Below are positions 17,164 through 24,949 of a stretch of DNA of 64,000 nucleotides, piece after piece (the stretch's first letter is position 1; every line of letters starts with the position of its first letter). The notes beneath the pieces were generated by a model. That model was not told where the DNA came from. It saw only the letters and a program-made list of their open reading frames with translations, and made no database searches. The DNA comes from Pseudomonas peli (GTDB lineage: Bacteria > Pseudomonadota > Gammaproteobacteria > Pseudomonadales > Pseudomonadaceae), in contig NZ_FMTL01000002.1 in assembly GCF_900099645.1 (NCBI RefSeq), positions 932,334 to 996,333 on the forward strand, read 5' to 3'. The position numbers and the translations under genes are program-made.

Positions 17164-17194
17164 AAAAAAAGCCGCTCCAAGTGAGCGGTTTTTT
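17164..17194 (+). terminator. Terminator of moaA-binding protein operon
   Basis: The stem CCGCTC/GAGCGG (17172-17177 and 17183-17188) is followed by a T-run and preceded by an A-run, 20 bases after the stop codon. Confidence 0.88.
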
Positions 17195-17219
17195 CTGCGT
17201 GTAACAAGAGCGAATAGGC

Positions 17220-17263
17220 GCAACAAAAAGGGGATGGCATCGTTGCCATCCCCTTTTTGTTGC
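17220..17263. terminator. 20-bp perfect hairpin, terminator of the Tsx-like gene
   Basis: Arms 17220-17239 and 17244-17263 are perfectly complementary over 20 bp with a TCGT loop; both arms include a run of five A or T. It lies 41 bases after the minus-strand tsx-like stop and can terminate in both directions. The stem is unusually long for a simple terminator. Confidence 0.8.
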
Positions 17264-17304
17264 GGGTTGCCGCCTACCCGGCGATCCGCATCCAGCACAT
17301 GGGC

Positions 17305-18180
17305 TTAGAAGTGGTACTTCACCAGCGCTTGTACTGCGGTCTGATCGAAGCCATCGGTGGAACCGTCGATTGGCTTGATGCCGTACTTGTTGTGCCACAT
17401 GTTCAGTTCTGTGCCGACATACAGTTTGCGACCTTCACCGAACAGCGCCTTGCCCGCATCCCATTTGATCTGGATTGAGGAGCCGACTGATGTCTGGGTG
17501 CCGGCATCCTTGGATGGCGCGCGCCAGTCGATGTAGCCGTCGACCACAAAGTCCTGTTCGCCAATGGCAAACGGATAAGCCCCGTTCACAGTCAGCTGGT
17601 AGGTGTGGCCGTTGCCCTTGTCCGATGCCTTGAAGTCATGATCGAAGAAGATGTGGTTATTGACCTTCACCGCATACAGGTTGGCGTTCAGGTAGGCGAA
17701 GCCTGGAGCGTTCCAGGCGGTGCCGATGCCGTACAGGTAGTTCTCGGTGCCAGGGCCGCCGTTGCCCTTTTCATAGGTAAAGGCTGCGTATACATCCTTC
17801 AGCGGGCCTGCGGACAGGTCCTGGCCGGTCAGCCAGCTGAGGCTGACGCGTGGCGAGAATTCCATGTAATAGAAGCTGTTCTTCTCATCGACATCCAGGT
17901 TGCCGAAGGTGCTGCCACGGGCCTGGTTGTTGTCGGCGTCGATGTAGTCGAGGAAGAAGAAGGTATCGCCCCAGGTCCAGCCACTGGCGTTTTCCAGGGT
18001 GAAGGTGGTTTGCGAGCGCTGTTCTTCACCGTTGTTGTTCAGGCGCTGGAAGTTGCTGCCATAGAGGTAGGAGAGGCTGGTGTCTTGCCAGAGGAAGGCA
18101 CCCTCGGCGAAGGCGTGCTGGCCGGTAAACAGACCGGCTGAGAGAGCGATGCAATGGGGCAGGTGCTTCAGTTTCATCAC
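17305..18180 (-). CDS. Tsx-like nucleoside-specific outer membrane channel
   Basis: This 291-residue outer-membrane beta-barrel has a signal peptide (about 1-25, ending HAFA) and a C-terminal phenylalanine (ALVKYHF), as barrels recognised by BamA do. The segments GDTFFFLDYIDADN, SFYYMEFSPRVSLS and YVGTELNMWHNKYG match the Tsx/nucleoside-specific channel family. AAGGAA precedes the ATG at 18180. It lies in the purine catabolic locus, and three TTGT-NN-ACA-type sites lie upstream, so entry of nucleosides or purine bases through the outer membrane is the likely role. Substrate is inferred. Confidence 0.85.
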   Translation of the reverse strand: MMKLKHLPHCIALSAGLFTGQHAFAEGAFLWQDTSLSYLYGSNFQRLNNNGEEQRSQTTFTLENASGWTWGDTFFFLDYIDADNNQARGSTFGNLDVDEKNSFYYMEFSPRVSLSWLTGQDLSAGPLKDVYAAFTYEKGNGGPGTENYLYGIGTAWNAPGFAYLNANLYAVKVNNHIFFDHDFKASDKGNGHTYQLTVNGAYPFAIGEQDFVVDGYIDWRAPSKDAGTQTSVGSSIQIKWDAGKALFGEGRKLYVGTELNMWHNKYGIKPIDGSTDGFDQTAVQALVKYHF

Positions 18181-18562
18181 GTTTTCCTTATTGTGGACTT
18201 ACAGGGTTTCTCAGCCCCGTGGCGAACCGCAGGGTCGAACAGGCAAATAGGGAGACGTCTCAACTGGGCCGCTGGGGCGTGTTGAACTCATGCAGGGCGT
18301 TGAACAGCGAATTGGGCAGATCGGCCTGGGTTGGCTTTGGCAGCGTGGCTTTCGGGATAAGTTTGATTGCGGCCAGGCGGATAGCGCTGAGCCGTATCCG
18401 TGCGCTAATTACCAATGGGGCGATCCGCTTGTGGCTGACCGTAGACGGAGCTGGGGTGCGTGGATTGTGAGGGGTTGTCATGTCTGAGCCTGCCAGTTGT
18501 TCTTATATGGTCATGGGCTTACATGAGGCTTCACGGGCCTCTGTCCTGAATGCGACATAAAG

Positions 18563-18572
18563 TTGTCCACAT
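18563..18572. promoter_or_regulatory. GntR-type half-conserved site TTGTCCACAT
   Basis: This has nine of ten bases of TTGT-NN-ACAA. It is the first of three such sites spaced by 35 and 34 bases upstream of the tsx-like gene. Confidence 0.4.
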
Positions 18573-18591
18573 AGTCAGGTTGATTGACTAT
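18571..18591. promoter_or_regulatory. Palindrome ATAGTCA-N7-TGACTAT
   Basis: Seven-base perfect arms (18571-18577 and 18585-18591) are separated by seven bases. The half-sites are oriented opposite to the RutR-like motif, so this is a different, unidentified operator candidate. Confidence 0.45.
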
Positions 18592-18597
18592 AGCAAT

Positions 18598-18607
18598 TTG
18601 TTTACAT
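18598..18607. promoter_or_regulatory. GntR-type site TTGTTTACAT
   Basis: One mismatch to TTGT-NN-ACAA; middle member of the three phased sites before the tsx-like gene. Confidence 0.4.
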
Positions 18608-18631
18608 CGTTAAAAACAATTTATTTAAATA

Positions 18632-18641
18632 TTGTGCACAA
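18632..18641. promoter_or_regulatory. GntR-type operator TTGTGCACAA
   Basis: A perfect palindrome with the same outer four-base arms as TTGTATACAA but GC in the centre, 452 bases before the tsx-like start. The distance is large, so the transcript may have a long leader or the site may not control this gene. Confidence 0.5.
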
Positions 18642-18748
18642 AAATTCACCGCCAGTCAGATTGCTGAACGTCACGGCAAAACGTGCGTAGGACGTGTGGT
18701 AGGGCGTATTGGCGCGGGGAGGGGTGTGCGGCTGTTGGCCGAAAGACA

Positions 18749-18777
18749 AATGCCGCACCCTGAGCGGGTGCGGCATT
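18749..18777 (-). terminator. Terminator after puuD
   Basis: A perfect 12-bp stem (AATGCCGCACCC with its complement at 18766-18777) begins 9 bases downstream of the puuD stop on the minus strand and is followed by TTTGTCTTTC. Confidence 0.85.
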
Positions 18778-18785
18778 CGCGTGGA

Positions 18786-20093
18786 TCAGTTGAGCTGTGC
18801 GCCCTGGTCGATCCATGAGCCGATCAAGTCGCGCTCTTCCTGGGTCATCTGGGTGATGTTGCCCAGCGGCATGATCTGTGAGGCCACGCTTTGCGCATGA
18901 ATCTTTGCGGCTTGCGCTTTGATCTGCTCAGGGGTGTCGAGCATGAAGCCGGCCGGTGGCGCGCTGAACATTGGGCTGCTCGGCGTGGCCGAGTGACAGA
19001 CGCTGCAGCGTTCCTGAATCACGCTGCTGACCTTGGCAAACTCGACAGCTGCTACAGCCGGTGCGGCGGCTGCTGGCTCAGCGGGTGTGCTGGCGGGTTC
19101 AGCTGCCTTGGCTACATCCGGATTACCGCTCACGGCAGTGGCCGGAATTTTTGCGTAGGTAATAGCGGCTGCTTTAGGCGCTTCGGTGCTGGCGGCTTTC
19201 ATACTCGGTCCCGTGACGAACGCCAGGCAGATCATGCCCAGTGCGGCGGCAGGCAGGGTCCAGATGTACTTGCTGCTGTCATGGCGAGTGTTGAAGTAGT
19301 GGCGCACTAGTACTGCCAGCATCGCGATGCCCGCCAGAATCAGCCAGTTGTATTGGCTGCCGTAGGTGCTCGGGAAGTGGTTGCTGATCATGATGAACAG
19401 CACCGGCAGGGTGAAGTAGTTGTTGTGGCGCGAACGCAGCAGACCTTTGGCCGGCAGAGTCGGGTCCGGCGTGGTGTTGTCTTCGATGGCCTTAACCAGC
19501 GCGCGCTGGGCCGGCATGATGGTGAAGAACACGTTGCCGACCATGATGGTGCCGATGATCGCGCCGACATGGATATAGGCAGCGCGGCCGCTGAATATCT
19601 GGCTGAAGCCATAGGCGGCAGCGATGATCAGCACGAACAGCACGGCGCCAAGCAGGGCCGGGCGCTTGCCCAGCGGCGAATCGCAGAGGAAGTGATACGC
19701 CACATAGCCCGCCACCATCGAACCGAAGCCGATGGCAATGGCCATTTCCGGGGCCAGATCAACGCCGGGTTTAACCAAGTACAGGCTTGGGTTTAGGTAG
19801 TACACCACCAGCATCAGGGCCACGCCCGACAGCCAGGTGAAATAAGCTTCCCATTTGAACCAGTGCAGGTTCTCCGGCATTTTCGGCGGAGCCAGTTTGT
19901 ACTTTTCCAGGTGGTAGATACCGCCACCGTGAATCGCCCAGAGGTCACCAGACAGGCCTTCGCGTGGGTTGCTACGGTTGAGGTTGTTTTCCAGCCAGAC
20001 GAAATAGAAGGATGCGCCGATCCAGGCGATGCCGGTGATCATATGGATCCAGCGGATACCCAGGTTCAGCCACTCAGTCAAATGCGCTTCCAC
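18786..20093 (-). CDS. puuD: Membrane-bound urate oxidase PuuD with cytochrome c domain
   Basis: This 435-residue protein converts urate to 5-hydroxyisourate. Its N-terminal region (about 10-300) has many membrane helices with conserved histidines (WIHMITGIAWIG, IHGGGIYHLEK). After a low-complexity Ala/Pro/Glu linker, a c-type haem domain has the motif CSVCH and a methionine ligand candidate in SQIMPLGN. Electrons therefore probably go to the respiratory chain rather than making peroxide as in soluble uricase. I chose the GTG at 20093, with AAAGAGG upstream; the ten codons before it are not conserved in the family. It is the last gene of the puuE-uraD-alc-allA-puuD unit. Confidence 0.93.
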   Translation of the reverse strand: MEAHLTEWLNLGIRWIHMITGIAWIGASFYFVWLENNLNRSNPREGLSGDLWAIHGGGIYHLEKYKLAPPKMPENLHWFKWEAYFTWLSGVALMLVVYYLNPSLYLVKPGVDLAPEMAIAIGFGSMVAGYVAYHFLCDSPLGKRPALLGAVLFVLIIAAAYGFSQIFSGRAAYIHVGAIIGTIMVGNVFFTIMPAQRALVKAIEDNTTPDPTLPAKGLLRSRHNNYFTLPVLFIMISNHFPSTYGSQYNWLILAGIAMLAVLVRHYFNTRHDSSKYIWTLPAAALGMICLAFVTGPSMKAASTEAPKAAAITYAKIPATAVSGNPDVAKAAEPASTPAEPAAAAPAVAAVEFAKVSSVIQERCSVCHSATPSSPMFSAPPAGFMLDTPEQIKAQAAKIHAQSVASQIMPLGNITQMTQEERDLIGSWIDQGAQLN

Positions 20094-20141
20094 AATCAGT
20101 ACCTCTTTCCCGCAGGCCGACACGCCGGCTGCAGGCTTCTC

Positions 20142-20645
20142 TTATTGGTGGGGGGCGAGGAGCAGTTGCTCGTCGTCGGTAAAGAAATGCTCATCGCAGT
20201 TGTTGCCAGAACCACTGCGATCAACCACCAGGAAGTCATCCCGCTTTTCGATCGTCAGCACCGGGTGGTGCCAAACGCCGCGATGGTAATTAATGCCCTG
20301 CCTGCCGTTGCTGCGGAAGGCGCGGACCAACTCTGATTCAGGTGCATCGCCAAGTGGCGCGACCACGATCAGAAAGGGGTTGCCGAGCAGCGGAATAAAC
20401 GCCTGACTGCCCTGCGGATGACGCTCCAGCATGCGAATGGTCAGCGGCATCTCTAGCGCCTCGGCACTGAAGATGCTGATGATCGCCTTATCCTCTGGCT
20501 GTGCGGTCTCGACCGTGGCCAGTTTGTGATAGCGGCGAGTGGAGCCATTGTTGATCATGAAGTACTCGCTGCCCTCGGTTTCGATAACGTCACCAAAGGG
20601 TGCGAAGGCTTCTTTGCTCAGCGGCTCGATGATCAATGTGCGCAT
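20142..20645 (-). CDS. allA: Ureidoglycolate lyase
   Basis: This 167-residue cupin-fold enzyme splits ureidoglycolate into glyoxylate and urea. Family sequences are visible at the N terminus (IEPLSKEAFAPFGDVIE), in the middle (LERHPQGSQAFIPLLG) and at the metal/active-site segment YHRGVWHHPV. The ATG at 20645 is chosen because the protein then starts MRTLIIEPLS, as AllA proteins do. It lies 48 bases before puuD and 60 after alc; a GC-rich hairpin occupies the latter gap. Its product glyoxylate is the substrate of gcl. Confidence 0.94.
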   Translation of the reverse strand: MRTLIIEPLSKEAFAPFGDVIETEGSEYFMINNGSTRRYHKLATVETAQPEDKAIISIFSAEALEMPLTIRMLERHPQGSQAFIPLLGNPFLIVVAPLGDAPESELVRAFRSNGRQGINYHRGVWHHPVLTIEKRDDFLVVDRSGSGNNCDEHFFTDDEQLLLAPHQ

Positions 20646-20672
20646 GTTGGTCTTCTTGTTCGTTCGTTTATG

Positions 20673-20695
20673 CCCCTCTCCCAATGGGAGAGGGG
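20673..20695 (-). promoter_or_regulatory. Hairpin between alc and allA
   Basis: An inverted repeat CCCCTCTCCC/GGGAGAGGGG (about 20673-20682 and 20686-20695) sits in the 60-base gap. There is only a short T-tract on the minus strand, so it may attenuate transcription or protect mRNA rather than stop it. Confidence 0.6.
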
Positions 20696-20705
20696 TTTCA
20701 TTGGC

Positions 20706-21701
20706 TTACTTGGCGACTTTGCCGAACAGGCGCAGGCGGCTGATACCACCGTCCGGGAACACGTTCACCCGTACGTGGGTGATCGGGCCCAGCGCTTTGA
20801 TCTGCTCGCTGAACTCGTGCTCGGCGTGCATCTGCAGTTTCTGGCTTGGTAGCAGCTCGCGCCAGAACAGGCTCTGGGTCTCGATCTGGCTGTCGGTGCC
20901 GCCTTTGACGAAGGCCGCCTGGATCGAGCAGCTGTCCGGGTAGTTGCCTTTGAAGTGCAGGGTGTCGACGACGATGCGCTCTATCTCGCCGGGATGACCG
21001 AGTGCGACAATCACCCAGTCGTTACCTGGGGTACGGCGACGTGCAGTTTCCCAACCATCGCCCATGTTGATGCCACGGCCTGGGTTGAGGATGTTGCTCA
21101 TGCGGCCGAAGTGTTCGTCCGAGCAGGCCAGGGCGCGACCGCCATTCAGTGCGGCTGCCAGGTCAATCTGCTCGTTGTCGCCGACATTGCTCCACTCACG
21201 GAACGGTACGCCGTAGACGCGCAGACGGGCGACGCCGCCGTCCGGATAGATGTTGAAGCGCAGGTGGGTGAAGGCCTGTGCATTGGCAATTTCATGGTAG
21301 TGGTGGCTGTTGCCTTGCAGCTCTACTGCGGCCAGCACTTCAGTCCACACGGTGGCGTCGGTCGGGTCACCTTCAGCGACAAAGCAGCCTTCCAGGGACG
21401 CCGATGGCGGGAAGTTACCGGTGAAGAAGCTGGTGTCGATGTCCACACCCTTGATCGAGCCCGGTACGCCCAGGCGGATTACCGCGCTGTCGTAACCTTC
21501 GAAGCGCTTGCGACGCGACTCCCAGCCATCCATCCACTTGCCGTTGTCATCGAACACGCCCTCCTTCCATACGGCCGGGGTCGGCTGGAACAGACGGTTA
21601 ACGTCGGCGAACCAGTCGTCGGTGACCGAGATGGCCTTGGTGCCCAGGCGTGCGTCGGCGAGGTTGACGTATTTCTCAAAGGGTACGGCGTAAGCTTTCA
21701 T
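20706..21701 (-). CDS. alc: Allantoicase
   Basis: This 331-residue enzyme hydrolyses allantoate to ureidoglycolate and urea. It consists of two homologous jelly-roll repeats; the repeated signature is visible as DGWESRRKR...[11 protein letters not shown] (about 54-85) and [10 protein letters not shown]...[11 protein letters not shown] (about 215-240). The full length matches bacterial allantoicases. It is separated from uraD by 49 bases and from allA by a hairpin, within the purine operon. The reaction yields one of the two ureas released from allantoate. Confidence 0.95.
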   Translation of the reverse strand: MKAYAVPFEKYVNLADARLGTKAISVTDDWFADVNRLFQPTPAVWKEGVFDDNGKWMDGWESRRKRFEGYDSAVIRLGVPGSIKGVDIDTSFFTGNFPPSASLEGCFVAEGDPTDATVWTEVLAAVELQGNSHHYHEIANAQAFTHLRFNIYPDGGVARLRVYGVPFREWSNVGDNEQIDLAAALNGGRALACSDEHFGRMSNILNPGRGINMGDGWETARRRTPGNDWVIVALGHPGEIERIVVDTLHFKGNYPDSCSIQAAFVKGGTDSQIETQSLFWRELLPSQKLQMHAEHEFSEQIKALGPITHVRVNVFPDGGISRLRLFGKVAK

Positions 21702-21750
21702 GAAATGTCTGCCTTAGTGATGGCGTTGGGGAGGGCGGAGGGCTTGCGGC

Positions 21751-22266
21751 CTAGAGCTGCTGCAAGCGGAACAGCGCGATCTTGTTGATCTCGGCCAGGG
21801 CGCAGGCGAATTCTTGCTCCGGGGAGTTATGAATCCGCTCCTCGAAGGCCGCCAGGATCTGGTGCCGATTGCTGCCTTTCACCGCCATGATGAAGGGGAA
21901 GCCGAACTTGGCCTTGTAGGCATCATTCAGTTCGGTAAAGCGGGCGAACTCTTCTGCGGTGCATTCATGAATGCCCGCACCAGCCTGCTCCGACGTCGAA
22001 GAGGCGGTTAACTCACCACGAACGGCTGCCTTGCCGGCCAGGTCCGGGTGAGCATTGATCAGCGCCAGCTGTGCAGCATGGCTGGCACTGAGCAACAGGT
22101 CGGCCATGCGCTGATGCAGGCCGTTGATTTCATTGATGCTGTCGTCCTGGCCCAGGTCAAAAGCCTTTTCGGCGACCCAGGGCGAGTGCTCGTAGACATC
22201 TGCGAAGACTTTGACGAAGTCTTCACGGCTTAAACGGGACGGGGTCAGGGTTTGAAAACGGCTCAT
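21751..22266 (-). CDS. uraD: 2-oxo-4-hydroxy-4-carboxy-5-ureidoimidazoline decarboxylase
   Basis: This 171-residue helical protein decarboxylates OHCU to S-allantoin. Family features are the N-terminal FVKVFADVYEHSPWVAEKAF, the catalytic-region HPDLAG and the loop FGFPFIMAVKGSNRHQIL. The start at 22266 overlaps the puuE stop (ATGA), so translation is coupled. It operates directly after HiuH (plus strand, 23617), which shares the promoter region of this operon. Confidence 0.95.
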   Translation of the reverse strand: MSRFQTLTPSRLSREDFVKVFADVYEHSPWVAEKAFDLGQDDSINEINGLHQRMADLLLSASHAAQLALINAHPDLAGKAAVRGELTASSTSEQAGAGIHECTAEEFARFTELNDAYKAKFGFPFIMAVKGSNRHQILAAFEERIHNSPEQEFACALAEINKIALFRLQQL

Positions 22267-23204
22267 TTCGAGCTCTCCTTGGATGGCTCTTGCAGCGGAT
22301 GGGTCGCGTGCCAGTGTTTGGCGATGTCGACGCGGCGGGCGCACCAGACTTTTTCGTGGCTCTGCACGTATTCAAGGAAGCGCGCCAGTGACGCCAGACG
22401 CGCCGGACGGCCGAGCAGGCGGCAGTGCATGCCGATCGAGAGCATCTTCGGTGCGCCGGCCACGCCTTCGGCGTAAAGCACATCAAAAGCGTCTTTCAGG
22501 TATTCGAAGAAGTCATCGCCCTTGTTGAAGCCCTGCACCTGAGTGAAACGCATGTCGTTGGTGTCCAGCGTGTAAGGGATCACCAGGTGCGGCTTGGCTG
22601 CGGTGCTGGCCGGATCCCAGTAGGGCAGGTCGTCGTCGTAGGTGTCGCTGTCATACAGAAAGCCACCTTCTTCACGGACCAGACGGCGGGTGTTTGGGCC
22701 GAGGCGGCCGGTGTACCAGCCCACCGGGCGTTCGCCGGTCAGTTCGGTGAGGATGCGGATGGCTTCAAGCATATGCTCGCGCTCTTCGGCTTCGCTCATG
22801 TTCTGGTAGTCGATCCAGCGGTAACCGTGGCTGCAGATCTCGTGGCCTGCGGCGACCATCGCCTTGATCGCATCTGGATGACGCTGCGCAGCCATGGCCA
22901 CGGCAAAGATGGTCAGCGGGATGTTGTGTTTCTGGAACAGGTTGAGCAGACGCCAGACGCCGGCACGGCTGCCATACTCGTAGAGCGATTCCATGCACAG
23001 GTTGCGCTGGCCTTGCAGCGGCTGCGCGGAAACCATCTCGGAGAGAAATGCCTCGGATTCCTTGTCGCCGTGCAGGATGTTGCGCTCGCCGCCTTCCTCG
23101 TAATTAAGAACAAACGACAGGGCGATGCGCGCATCATTGGGCCAGTGCGGATGGGGCGGGTTGTTGGCGTAACCGATCAGGTCGCGTGGGTAGTCAGCGC
23201 TCAC
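22263..23204 (-). CDS. puuE: Allantoinase PuuE (polysaccharide-deacetylase type)
   Basis: This 313-residue enzyme hydrolyses allantoin to allantoate. Unlike the amidohydrolase allantoinase AllB, it has the polysaccharide-deacetylase (NodB) fold; the family is recognised from SFVLNYEEGGERN, EYGSRAGVWR and the metal-site segment AAGHEICSHGYRWIDY. The start codon is GTG at 23204, with AGGAAG six bases upstream. It is the first gene of the five-gene minus-strand operon, and TTGTATACAA lies 73 bases upstream of it. Confidence 0.95.
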   Translation of the reverse strand: MSADYPRDLIGYANNPPHPHWPNDARIALSFVLNYEEGGERNILHGDKESEAFLSEMVSAQPLQGQRNLCMESLYEYGSRAGVWRLLNLFQKHNIPLTIFAVAMAAQRHPDAIKAMVAAGHEICSHGYRWIDYQNMSEAEEREHMLEAIRILTELTGERPVGWYTGRLGPNTRRLVREEGGFLYDSDTYDDDLPYWDPASTAAKPHLVIPYTLDTNDMRFTQVQGFNKGDDFFEYLKDAFDVLYAEGVAGAPKMLSIGMHCRLLGRPARLASLARFLEYVQSHEKVWCARRVDIAKHWHATHPLQEPSKESSK

Positions 23205-23277
23205 TGCAGTCTTCCTTCTTGCTGTTTGTGGCGGTCATTGGCAGGCATGAATGCGTTGCACGACCGTGATGGACTAA

Positions 23278-23287
23278 TTGTATACAA
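23278..23287. promoter_or_regulatory. GntR-type operator TTGTATACAA (puuE)
   Basis: A perfect palindrome identical to those before gcl, moaA and the purine permease; it is placed where it could overlap a puuE promoter. Confidence 0.7.
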
Positions 23288-23457
23288 AATGCTTTGCATC
23301 TTGTAAATCTAAAATTCACTTATTTTGCGAAATTTTGCCTTAATGCTGAATCTGTCCAGTGCGTCAGCTGTTGCTGTGCAAAAGCAGTGCTCGCAAGCAC
23401 TTATGGCTGATTTACTGCCCGATTACGGTGCGCTACGCAGGCTAAATGATCGATGTA

Positions 23458-23467
23458 TTGTGTACAG
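23458..23467. promoter_or_regulatory. GntR-type site TTGTGTACAG (hiuH)
   Basis: Nine of ten bases match TTGT-NN-ACAA, about 150 bases before hiuH. It resembles TTGTGTACAA upstream of the GntR gene. Confidence 0.5.
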
Positions 23468-23616
23468 TTTGTTATAAAACTGTCTTATTTTTGAGTTTCA
23501 ATATGCTATGCTTCACCTCAGTCGAGGCTGCTTAGCCTGATAAATCTGCCGAATTCAATAAAAGTAGAGGAGGTGCGGCGTCTACGTAGGCTTATCTGCG
23601 CAGGTGCCCATAAGCG

Positions 23617-23970
23617 ATGGGACGATTGACCACACACGTACTGGATGCCGCCCATGGTTGCCCAGGCAGCGAATTGAAGATTGAGTTGTATCGCGTTGAA
23701 GGGGCTCAGATGGAGCTGCTCAATAGCGTTGTCACCAACCACGACGGGCGCTGTGATGCGCCGGTGCTGCAGGGTGACGATTACCGCAGTGGCGTTTACC
23801 AGCTGCATTTCCATGCCGGCGATTACTACCGCGCTCGCGGCGTCAAATTGCCTGAACAGGCCTTTCTCGATGTTGTGGTGCTGCGCTTCGGCATCGATGC
23901 CGGGCAGGAGCATTACCACGTGCCGCTGCTGATTTCCCCTTACAGCTACTCCACCTACCGCGGTAGCTGA
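23617..23970 (+). CDS. hiuH: 5-hydroxyisourate hydrolase (transthyretin-like)
   Basis: This 117-residue protein hydrolyses 5-hydroxyisourate to OHCU, the step after PuuD. The two family signatures are present: N-terminal LTTHVLDAAHGCPG, with the catalytic histidine, and the C-terminal tetrapeptide YRGS that distinguishes the enzyme from vertebrate transthyretin. The conserved HYHVPLLISPYSYSTY is also present. There is no signal peptide, so it is cytoplasmic. It is divergent from puuE, with a terminator directly after it. Confidence 0.95.
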   Translation: MGRLTTHVLDAAHGCPGSELKIELYRVEGAQMELLNSVVTNHDGRCDAPVLQGDDYRSGVYQLHFHAGDYYRARGVKLPEQAFLDVVVLRFGIDAGQEHYHVPLLISPYSYSTYRGS

Positions 23971-24011
23971 ACCGAATGCTTGTCACCCTCTGACTCAATT
24001 TAAGAGTCCCT

Positions 24012-24039
24012 AGCCCGTACACACTGCGGGCTTTTTTTT
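24012..24039 (+). terminator. Terminator after hiuH
   Basis: The stem AGCCCG/CGGGCT (24012-24017 and 24027-24032) is followed by a run of eight T, 40 bases after the hiuH stop. Confidence 0.9.
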
Positions 24040-24123
24040 GCCTACGATTTGAGGTGCTGATCGGGGCCGAGTGTTTGAGCTGCACGAAACCCAAACAATG
24101 GGCTTCGCGCGCTCAGCAATAAC

Positions 24124-24750
24124 CTAGCGGCTAAGCAGTGAGGCAGCTCCAGCTCCGCCAAACAAGGCCGCACTGATGCGATTGAACCATACCTGGCCCT
24201 TGCCCGAACGCAGGTAGCGCGCGGCGCCTTGGGCGCTGAGGCCGTAGAACAGCTTGCAGGCCAGGTCCAGCACCGCCCAGGTGGCAATCATCACCAGCAA
24301 CTGGCCAAGCATGGGGCGCTCGGCGCTGATGAACTGCGGCAGAAAGGCGGCAAAGAACAGGATGTCCTTGGGGTTACTGGCGCCCAGGCCGAAGGCCTTC
24401 CAGAACATGGCGCGAAAGCTCGGGTTGACCGGCTGTTCCTCGGCCGTCACCGGCTTGGCGGCTTTGCGCGATTCCTGCCAGCTTTGCCAGGCGAGGTAGA
24501 ACAGGTACAGCGCGCCGACAATCTTCAGCAAGCTGAACAGCTGTTCCGAGGCCAGCAGCAGTGCGCCAAGGCCAAGGGCTGAAGCGCTCAACAGGCAGAT
24601 CGAGGCTGACACCCCACCAATAAAGGCCGGTGCCGAGCGGCGCAGGCCATAGTTCAGGCTGTTGCTGACCATCAACAGTGATAGCGGCCCGGGGATCAGA
24701 ATCACCACCAGTGCAGCACTTGCGAATAACAGCCAGGTTTCCAGACTCAT
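24124..24750 (-). CDS. LysE/RhtB-family exporter
   Basis: This 208-residue inner-membrane protein of the LysE/RhtB family has six predicted hydrophobic segments. The family hallmark is at the N terminus (ALVVILIPGPLSLLMVSNSLNYG), and there is a mid-protein segment ASNPKDILFFAAFLPQF. Members export amino acids or derivatives. Substrate cannot be read from the sequence. It lies downstream of the purine permease on the same strand but a terminator and a repeat element separate them, so it probably has its own promoter. Confidence 0.88.
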   Translation of the reverse strand: MSLETWLLFASAALVVILIPGPLSLLMVSNSLNYGLRRSAPAFIGGVSASICLLSASALGLGALLLASEQLFSLLKIVGALYLFYLAWQSWQESRKAAKPVTAEEQPVNPSFRAMFWKAFGLGASNPKDILFFAAFLPQFISAERPMLGQLLVMIATWAVLDLACKLFYGLSAQGAARYLRSGKGQVWFNRISAALFGGAGAASLLSR

Positions 24751-24772
24751 TAGTGATTCTCCAGATGCGCAA

Positions 24773-24797
24773 AAGCCCCGACGCCATGTCAGGGCTT
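24773..24797 (-). terminator. Weak terminator downstream of the purine permease unit
   Basis: A short stem AAGCCC/GGGCTT (24773-24778 and 24792-24797) is followed by TTTTG on the minus strand. It would separate the NCS2 permease transcript from the LysE-type gene. Confidence 0.6.
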
Positions 24798-24826
24798 AGG
24801 TTTTGCTTGGTTCATGTTCCTTTGTT

Positions 24827-24949
24827 TTGAAAACGTAGCGAGCGATGACTAGGCAAGGCGAAGTCAGGCGAAAAAGCGGAGTGTACGACTGTACATGAGC
24901 ATTTTGAGCCTGACTTCAACGCTGCATAGTCGAGCGCAGTAGTTTTCAA
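24827..24949. repeat. 123-bp imperfect inverted-repeat element
   Basis: It begins TTGAAAAC and ends GTTTTCAA. The outer arms contain GTAGCGAGCG/CGAGCGCAGT, inner arms contain GAAGTCAGGC/GCCTGACTTC, and the centre holds TGTAC-GACT-GTACA. It starts immediately after the permease stop codon. I recall very similar sequences scattered between genes in Pseudomonas genomes, so I interpret it as a dispersed extragenic palindromic element. Only one copy is seen in this window. Confidence 0.7.

Larger units (their letters stand above)
18181..18785. promoter_or_regulatory. Control region upstream of the Tsx-like gene and downstream of puuD
   Basis: This 605-base gap has no convincing gene. It contains three TTGT-NN-ACA sites (18563, 18598, 18632), a palindrome ATAGTCA-N7-TGACTAT (18571-18591) and the puuD terminator (18749-18777). 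A 73-codon frame on the minus strand (18260-18481) starts ATG after a weak GGCAGG and encodes a basic, proline-rich peptide that I do not recognise; it overlaps an equally open plus frame and is not called as a gene. Confidence 0.6.
23205..23616. promoter_or_regulatory. Divergent control region puuE / hiuH
   Basis: This AT-rich 412-base gap has no gene. It contains TTGTATACAA at 23278-23287, on the puuE side, and a degenerate TTGTGTACAG at 23458-23467, on the hiuH side. I see no TGACC-N4-GGTCA site here, in contrast to gcl, xdhA and the permease. Confidence 0.7.

Noticed and set aside
18260..18481. 73-codon minus frame encoding a basic, proline-rich peptide
   Set aside because: Only a weak ribosome site, no recognisable family, and an equally long frame on the other strand; not supported enough to call.
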